From positions 1 through 9,207 of the forward strand of contig JBBRHH010000222.1 in assembly GCA_038222915.1 (NCBI GenBank): a stretch of DNA of 9,207 nucleotides, in the 5' to 3' direction. Below the pieces are notes generated by a model. It did no database searches, was not told the DNA's origin, and saw nothing but the letters and a program-made list of their open reading frames with translations. Origin of the DNA: JBBRHH01 sp038222915. Its GTDB lineage: Bacteria; Planctomycetota; Phycisphaerae; Tepidisphaerales; Tepidisphaeraceae. Both the position numbers and the translations under genes were made by a program. Below are positions 5,378 through 9,207 of the stretch, piece after piece. The stretch's first letter is position 1; each line of letters opens with the position of its first letter.

Positions 5378-6475
5378 ATGATTTCCCGCCACTCCCTGAT
5401 CCTGCTGTTACTTGTTGTTGCCTGCTCCGCCGCCGCCGCTCCTGCCACGAAGCCCGCCCAGCGGATCGCCTGCCTCGGCGATTCCATCACTGATGGCTTC
5501 ACCTATCCGCTCCTGGTGCAGCAGGCCCTCCGCGAAGCGAAGCAGCCCGTCCCCCTGATGATCAATGCGGGGTATGGCGGCGATGGCGTGGCCGCCATGC
5601 GGCAGCGGCTTGACCGCGATGTCTTCGCTTATCACCCCGACCTGGTCATTGTCAGTGCCGGCATCAACGATTTGGGCCTGCCCGACGGCAAATATGAAGC
5701 GGGTCTGAACGCACTGCTCGACGATTTGGCCAAACAGAAAGTCGGTGTGCTGGTGCTTACCCTCAGCACGCTCAGTCCGCGCCACAAACAGATCTTCCCA
5801 CGCTGCGAGGCGTACAACGAAATTCTCCGAAAAGCAGCGTCCGCGCACAATATGAAAGTAGGGGAGGTGGCGCTCAGCATGGGCAAGGCGATGGCCGCCG
5901 GCGAAGTCCTTAATGAACCGGACGGCTCCCATCTCAGCTTTGCCGGCTATCGCGCTTTCGTCCGTGGCGTTCTGGATGGCCTGGGTCATCCAGACGTTGT
6001 CGTCCCTGAACATGCAAAGCTCACCGCGCCCGGTGGCCTCGTCCACGACTGGAAAATCCTGCGCCAGTCCGACGACAAACCGCTCACCGCCGAAGCCGTC
6101 GCGGCATTGAAGATCGACGATAGCTGGAAGCCGCTCACGCTTCCGTCGACAGAAGCCCAGGCGAGCTGGTTCTGGGAACAGGAGCAACAGCTCGGCATGG
6201 CGTTGAATCTCGACAAACTTGCGGGCGACGGCAACCGGTTCGTCGGCGTTGCGACATTCAAAGCCGACGCCGATCGCGACGTTGTCATTAATGTTGGGTG
6301 TGATTTGCACACGATCTGGCTGAACGGCGAGCGCATCTATCAATCAGGTTCAGGCGCGGCCTTTCACATTGGCCGCGACCACATCCCGGCGCAGCTGAAG
6401 GCCGGGTCGAACTCGATCGTGATTGAAAGCGGGAAGATGTTTCATCTCACCATCGACGACATCGCAACGTGGTGA
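5378..6475 (+). CDS. Secreted SGNH/GDSL-family hydrolase with C-terminal beta-sandwich-like module
   Basis: The protein has 365 residues and begins with an exported N-terminus: LILLLLVVAC at 7-16 fits a lipobox (V13-V14-A15-C16), so it may be a lipoprotein; ordinary signal-peptidase cleavage after the Ala run is the alternative. The catalytic domain (about 28-205) carries the SGNH blocks in order: GDSITDG with nucleophile S36, NAGYGGDG with the block II Gly near 68, GIND with N97, and DGSHLS with D182 and H185 as the Asp-xx-His pair. Family members are esterases, acyl-carbohydrate deacetylases or lipases; the substrate cannot be told from sequence. Residues about 225-365 form a second domain rich in beta strands (FVGVATFKADADRDVVINVG, IWLNGERIYQ), resembling the galactose-binding-like modules found in carbohydrate-active enzymes, which suggests a glycan substrate. 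The start lacks a strong Shine-Dalgarno site. Its stop is only 10 bases from that of the converging ClC gene. Confidence 0.9.
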   Translation: MISRHSLILLLLVVACSAAAAPATKPAQRIACLGDSITDGFTYPLLVQQALREAKQPVPLMINAGYGGDGVAAMRQRLDRDVFAYHPDLVIVSAGINDLGLPDGKYEAGLNALLDDLAKQKVGVLVLTLSTLSPRHKQIFPRCEAYNEILRKAASAHNMKVGEVALSMGKAMAAGEVLNEPDGSHLSFAGYRAFVRGVLDGLGHPDVVVPEHAKLTAPGGLVHDWKILRQSDDKPLTAEAVAALKIDDSWKPLTLPSTEAQASWFWEQEQQLGMALNLDKLAGDGNRFVGVATFKADADRDVVINVGCDLHTIWLNGERIYQSGSGAAFHIGRDHIPAQLKAGSNSIVIESGKMFHLTIDDIATW

Positions 6476-6485
6476 GCAAAGTCGG

Positions 6486-8363
6486 CTAAGCTCCGGCCAG
6501 CGCCCGTTGATAGCTGCGCATCAACCCCGAACGGCTGATCAGCCCGATGATTTTTGTCGGCGCCTGGCCTAGTGCCACCGGCAGGTGGCTCACGTCGTGC
6601 TTCGCAAAAGTGTCCATGGTCTTGGCCAGATCATCCGTATTTCGCACCACGGGGATTTCAATTCGGATCAACTCCTCCACGACCAGAAGCGGCATCGCTT
6701 CGCGCTCCATCAAAGCCGTCTTGATATCCTCGGCCACCACCATGCCGACGTAAGCGCCGCCGTCATCCACGACAACAAAATCCGTTGCGCCGACGCGCGT
6801 CATCAGATCGAGGATGCGCTGGAACGGCTCTCTGGGGCGAAGCAGAACGGCCGGGTCGAGATCGACCTGCTCCACCACGAGCCGATGCAGCAGGGATGAA
6901 TCGGTCGCGCTGCCGACATTGATCCCGCGGCGCCGAAGTGTGAGTGTGTAGATGGAGTCAGCGAAGATGAGCCGGGCGACGCCGGTCGCGATGATCGTCG
7001 CCAGCATCGCCGGCAGCACCAGTGCAGGATTTCGCGTGAGTTCGAGCAGGATCAGAATCGAAGCAAGCGGCGCGTGCACGATCGCGGCGAGCACCGCCGC
7101 CATTCCGACCAGCGCATAGGCCTCGGGCTGAACGTGGCTGGCGTCGTAGAGTCCGCTGATGCGCATCAGCACACCGAGCCCGCCACCGACGACTGCGCCG
7201 AGGAAGAGGGCCGGGGCGATGACGCCGCCGCTGCCGCCGCTTGAGAGCGTAATGCAGGTGCCGAGAACCTTGGCGATACACAGAAATGCCAGCAGGGATA
7301 GCAGGTACGACGAGGACCAGAGCTTGTAAAAGTCGCCGCCGAGCAGCAGTTGGATGAATCCATATCCATCGCCGAAGAACGCGGGCATGGGATAAGAGCT
7401 GAACGGAATTGGCTTGGACTGGTGCAGAAGGATGTGGCCAAAGAAGAGGACATAGATCACACCCATCACGCCAAGCAGCGCGCCGCCCACGGCCGGCCGG
7501 ACCGCTCGCGGCACCCGCAGCCTGTGAAACCGTGCGTCCATGAAATACATGGTCCGCGTCAGCGCCACTCCAACCAGGCCGCAGGCTACGCCAAGCAGGA
7601 TAAAGTTCTGAACCTGCGTCCAATCCATTTCAAAAGTGGAAGGGGGGATGACAAAGATCGCCTTGAAGTTCGAATGCAGGAGCCGCCAGAAAATCCCGCG
7701 CGTCGCCACGTTGGCAATCACGCTTGCCACCACGACGGGCGTTACGTTGCGAATCGAAAAATCCTGGAGGATCACTTCCAGCGCAAAGAGCAGTCCGCCC
7801 ATCGGCGAGTTAAAAACTGCGCTGATTCCGGCCGCCGCCCCGCAGCCAATGATGACGGGCATCTGCTGGCGTCCCAGCCGGAAGATTTGCCCAGTGCCCG
7901 AAGCGATGGCCGCCCCGATCTGCACGATCGGCCCTTCGGCGCCGACTGCGCCGCCGGTCCCAATCGTGATCGCGCTGGTAATGATCTTCTCAATTGCCGC
8001 GATGGGACGGATGAAGCCACTGGAGCGAATCACCGACTCCATCACATCCACAATCCCATGTCCTTCGCGCGTCCGAAAGACATACTTGCTCAATATGCCA
8101 ACGACGAGCCCGCCAAGGCACGGCCAGACCACCACCATCACCAGCCAGTTGCCATAGAGGCGCTCGGGCCCGATCCGCTCATAAAGCAGATCGCGAATTC
8201 CATTGATCAGTTCATGAAAGCTGACGGCCGCCCCCGCGGTCACCAATCCGATGATCGCGGCAATCACGACCAGGAACGAGTCCTCGCGGAATCCCATGCG
8301 TGCGAGGCCGCGCGTCAGGACGACGCGCAGCCGGCTGGCAGTCACACTCACGGCGGAAAGCAT
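6486..8363 (-). CDS. ClC-family anion channel/transporter with two CBS domains
   Basis: The protein has 625 residues, a usual length for bacterial ClC proteins with a CBS pair. Residues about 28-470 form the multi-helix membrane domain, with the anion-pathway motifs visible: GHGIV at 101-105, GAEGP at 141-145 with the gating glutamate E143, GGVIAP at 379-384, and Y472 near the end of the membrane part. Residues about 500-555 and 560-618 are the two CBS domains, which in relatives bind adenine nucleotides and tune transport. Two sites differ from the E. coli exchanger: the central Ser is His102, and the inner proton glutamate appears to be Val197 (ALEV, where E. coli has IIEE). It should move chloride or a similar anion across the inner membrane; whether it exchanges protons is open. 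The ATG at 8361-8363 has no clear Shine-Dalgarno site, and a slightly later GTG cannot be excluded. Confidence 0.93.
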   Translation of the reverse strand: MLSAVSVTASRLRVVLTRGLARMGFREDSFLVVIAAIIGLVTAGAAVSFHELINGIRDLLYERIGPERLYGNWLVMVVVWPCLGGLVVGILSKYVFRTREGHGIVDVMESVIRSSGFIRPIAAIEKIITSAITIGTGGAVGAEGPIVQIGAAIASGTGQIFRLGRQQMPVIIGCGAAAGISAVFNSPMGGLLFALEVILQDFSIRNVTPVVVASVIANVATRGIFWRLLHSNFKAIFVIPPSTFEMDWTQVQNFILLGVACGLVGVALTRTMYFMDARFHRLRVPRAVRPAVGGALLGVMGVIYVLFFGHILLHQSKPIPFSSYPMPAFFGDGYGFIQLLLGGDFYKLWSSSYLLSLLAFLCIAKVLGTCITLSSGGSGGVIAPALFLGAVVGGGLGVLMRISGLYDASHVQPEAYALVGMAAVLAAIVHAPLASILILLELTRNPALVLPAMLATIIATGVARLIFADSIYTLTLRRRGINVGSATDSSLLHRLVVEQVDLDPAVLLRPREPFQRILDLMTRVGATDFVVVDDGGAYVGMVVAEDIKTALMEREAMPLLVVEELIRIEIPVVRNTDDLAKTMDTFAKHDVSHLPVALGQAPTKIIGLISRSGLMRSYQRALAGA

Positions 8364-8410
8364 CGCGGGAAGATAGCGATTGAGGAGCCCGGCGTATACG
8401 CGTGAAGAAT

Positions 8411-8456
8411 GCTATAAAAAATAAACGCCGGGCGGGCCTCCAGTCCCGCCTCAGCG
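8411..8456 (-). terminator. Intrinsic-terminator-like hairpin upstream of the ClC gene
   Basis: GGCGGG (8431-8436) and CCCGCC (8445-8450) pair around an 8-base loop; CGC (8426-8428) and GCG (8454-8456) can extend the stem past a bulge. On the minus strand the stem is followed by TTTATTTTTTATAG, the best U-tract in the window. It lies 63 bases before the ClC start and points the same way, with no minus-strand gene seen between it and surE. It may be a leader attenuator for ClC, or the end of a small or antisense transcript. Confidence 0.5.
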
Positions 8457-8508
8457 TCACAATCAATTTGATAAAGATCGTCGATCCATTCGACTGCACT
8501 TCATCCTA

Positions 8509-8537
8509 TTGATCGCTCTCAAGGGGGCCACTAGAAA
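8509..8537 (+). promoter_or_regulatory. Candidate sigma-70-type promoter for surE
   Basis: TTGATC (8509-8514) and TAGAAA (8532-8537) are 17 bases apart, each matching 4 of 6 consensus bases. A start near 8544 would give a leader of about 80 bases. The match is modest and could be chance. Confidence 0.25.
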
Positions 8538-8623
8538 CGGCCGCCCGCTTTATATCCCGACATAACCCCGTGTCACTGATTGAATTGGATACACCCGCCC
8601 ATTCCGCTTAAACTGATTTCGAC

Positions 8624-9207
8624 ATGCTCATATTGCTCACCAACGATGATGGAATAAGCGCCCCCGGCCTGGTTGCGATGTACCGCGAGCTTACCCGCCT
8701 CGGCGAGGTTGAAGTTGTCGCACCCGAGACCGTGCAATCCGCCGCCGGCCACGGCATTACCATCGCGACACCGCTGCTTACCAGCCGCGTCCATGTTGCC
8801 GATCTCTTCACCGGCACCGCAGTCGCCGGGCGTCCCGCCGATTGCGTCAAGCTTGCCGTCTCGCAACTTCTGCCGCGGCAGCCGGACCTGGTTATTAGCG
8901 GGATCAATTCAGGCGCGAACGTCGGGATCAACGTCATCTACAGTGGCACGGTGGCTGCGGCGATCGAGGCGGCGTTTCTGGGCCTGCCCAGCATCGCTTT
9001 ATCGCTCTACCTGCGAAATGAGATTGAAACGAATTACGCCCGCGCGGCCGAGTTCGCGCGAACGACCATCGAGCAGATCCTCGAGGCAGGCCTCGGCCCC
9101 GGTCACGTTGCGAGCGTTAACCTGCCGGCACTTCGCGCCGACCAATCCCCCAAGGGCACGCAGATTGTGCGCCAATGCACGGAGCCCTGGTTCGATACCT
9201 ACGTGCG
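8624..9207 (+). CDS. surE: SurE 5'/3'-nucleotidase (3' end outside window)
   Basis: The ATG at 8624 opens a frame of 194 complete codons that runs off the window; SurE proteins are usually about 250-270 residues, so roughly the last quarter is missing. SurE is a metal-dependent cytoplasmic phosphatase acting on nucleoside 5'- and 3'-monophosphates, linked to stationary-phase survival. The N-terminus MLILLTNDDG gives the metal ligands D8 and D9. S39 (APETVQSAAGHGIT) and N95 (ISGINSGANVG) supply the other ligands at the positions expected for the family, and the following YSGTVAAAIEA helix is typical. All active-site residues in the visible part are intact. There is no clear Shine-Dalgarno site. 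It is divergent from the ClC gene across 260 bases, and no functional link between the two is evident. In many bacteria surE sits beside pcm; the downstream neighbour is not visible here. Confidence 0.97.
   Translation, partial: MLILLTNDDGISAPGLVAMYRELTRLGEVEVVAPETVQSAAGHGITIATPLLTSRVHVADLFTGTAVAGRPADCVKLAVSQLLPRQPDLVISGINSGANVGINVIYSGTVAAAIEAAFLGLPSIALSLYLRNEIETNYARAAEFARTTIEQILEAGLGPGHVASVNLPALRADQSPKGTQIVRQCTEPWFDTYV

Noticed and set aside
5408..6343. Open frame of 311 codons on the minus strand, antisense to the SGNH hydrolase
   Set aside because: The plus strand carries all SGNH catalytic blocks; the antisense product has no recognisable features.
7350..8405. Open frame of 351 codons on the plus strand, antisense to ClC
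   Set aside because: The opposite strand encodes an unmistakable ClC protein; the antisense frame is Arg/His/Asp-rich with no recognisable domain, typical of GC-rich shadows.
8457..8623. Fluoride or other known riboswitch upstream of ClC
   Set aside because: I could not find the conserved sequence of the fluoride (crcB) motif, and the ClC protein with CBS domains is not of the fluoride-exporter type.

Overview
The window looks like a chromosomal piece from a GC-rich member of the Planctomycetota, probably class Phycisphaerae. Three things suggest this: a small membrane protein with the CPSCGYDL...CPECG zinc ribbon common in planctomycetes, a PEP-CTERM secreted protein ending in VPEPSSLGLL...ARRRKAA, and a large secreted protein joining prenyltransferase-like (QW-type) repeats to DUF4159-like domains. 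The assignment rests on protein style alone; there is no rRNA or other taxonomic marker here.

Layout. Positions 2-777 hold two plus-strand genes overlapping by 4 bases: the 3' end of an unrecognised protein and a 67-residue membrane-anchored zinc ribbon. A strong hairpin at 804-849 separates them from three minus-strand genes: 875-1330 (a 151-residue protein with a lasso-leader-like N-terminus joined to a peptidase S74 / intramolecular chaperone domain), 1474-3840 (DUF4159 protein, 788 residues) and 4004-5011 (PEP-CTERM protein, 335 residues). Each of these three has its own intergenic gap, so they are probably separate transcription units. A 366-base divergent intergenic region (5012-5377) carries several copies of an AATACTGA(TA) motif and other inverted repeats. 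Then come a secreted SGNH/GDSL hydrolase (5378-6475, plus) and, tail to tail with only 10 bases between stops, a ClC anion transporter with two CBS domains (6486-8363, minus). A 260-base divergent gap leads to surE (8624 to the window end, plus), cut off by the window edge.

No shared pathway links these genes. Four of the eight are predicted to be exported or membrane-anchored at the cell envelope (DUF4159 protein, PEP-CTERM protein, SGNH hydrolase, zinc ribbon), the ClC protein is in the inner membrane, and SurE is a cytoplasmic nucleotidase. The most unusual item is the small S74 protein: it combines a full YxxPxLxxxGxxxxxT leader motif with an apparently intact Ser-Lys self-cleavage dyad, and it has no tail-fibre body. 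No CRISPR array, tRNA, rRNA, insertion sequence or phage structural gene was seen.
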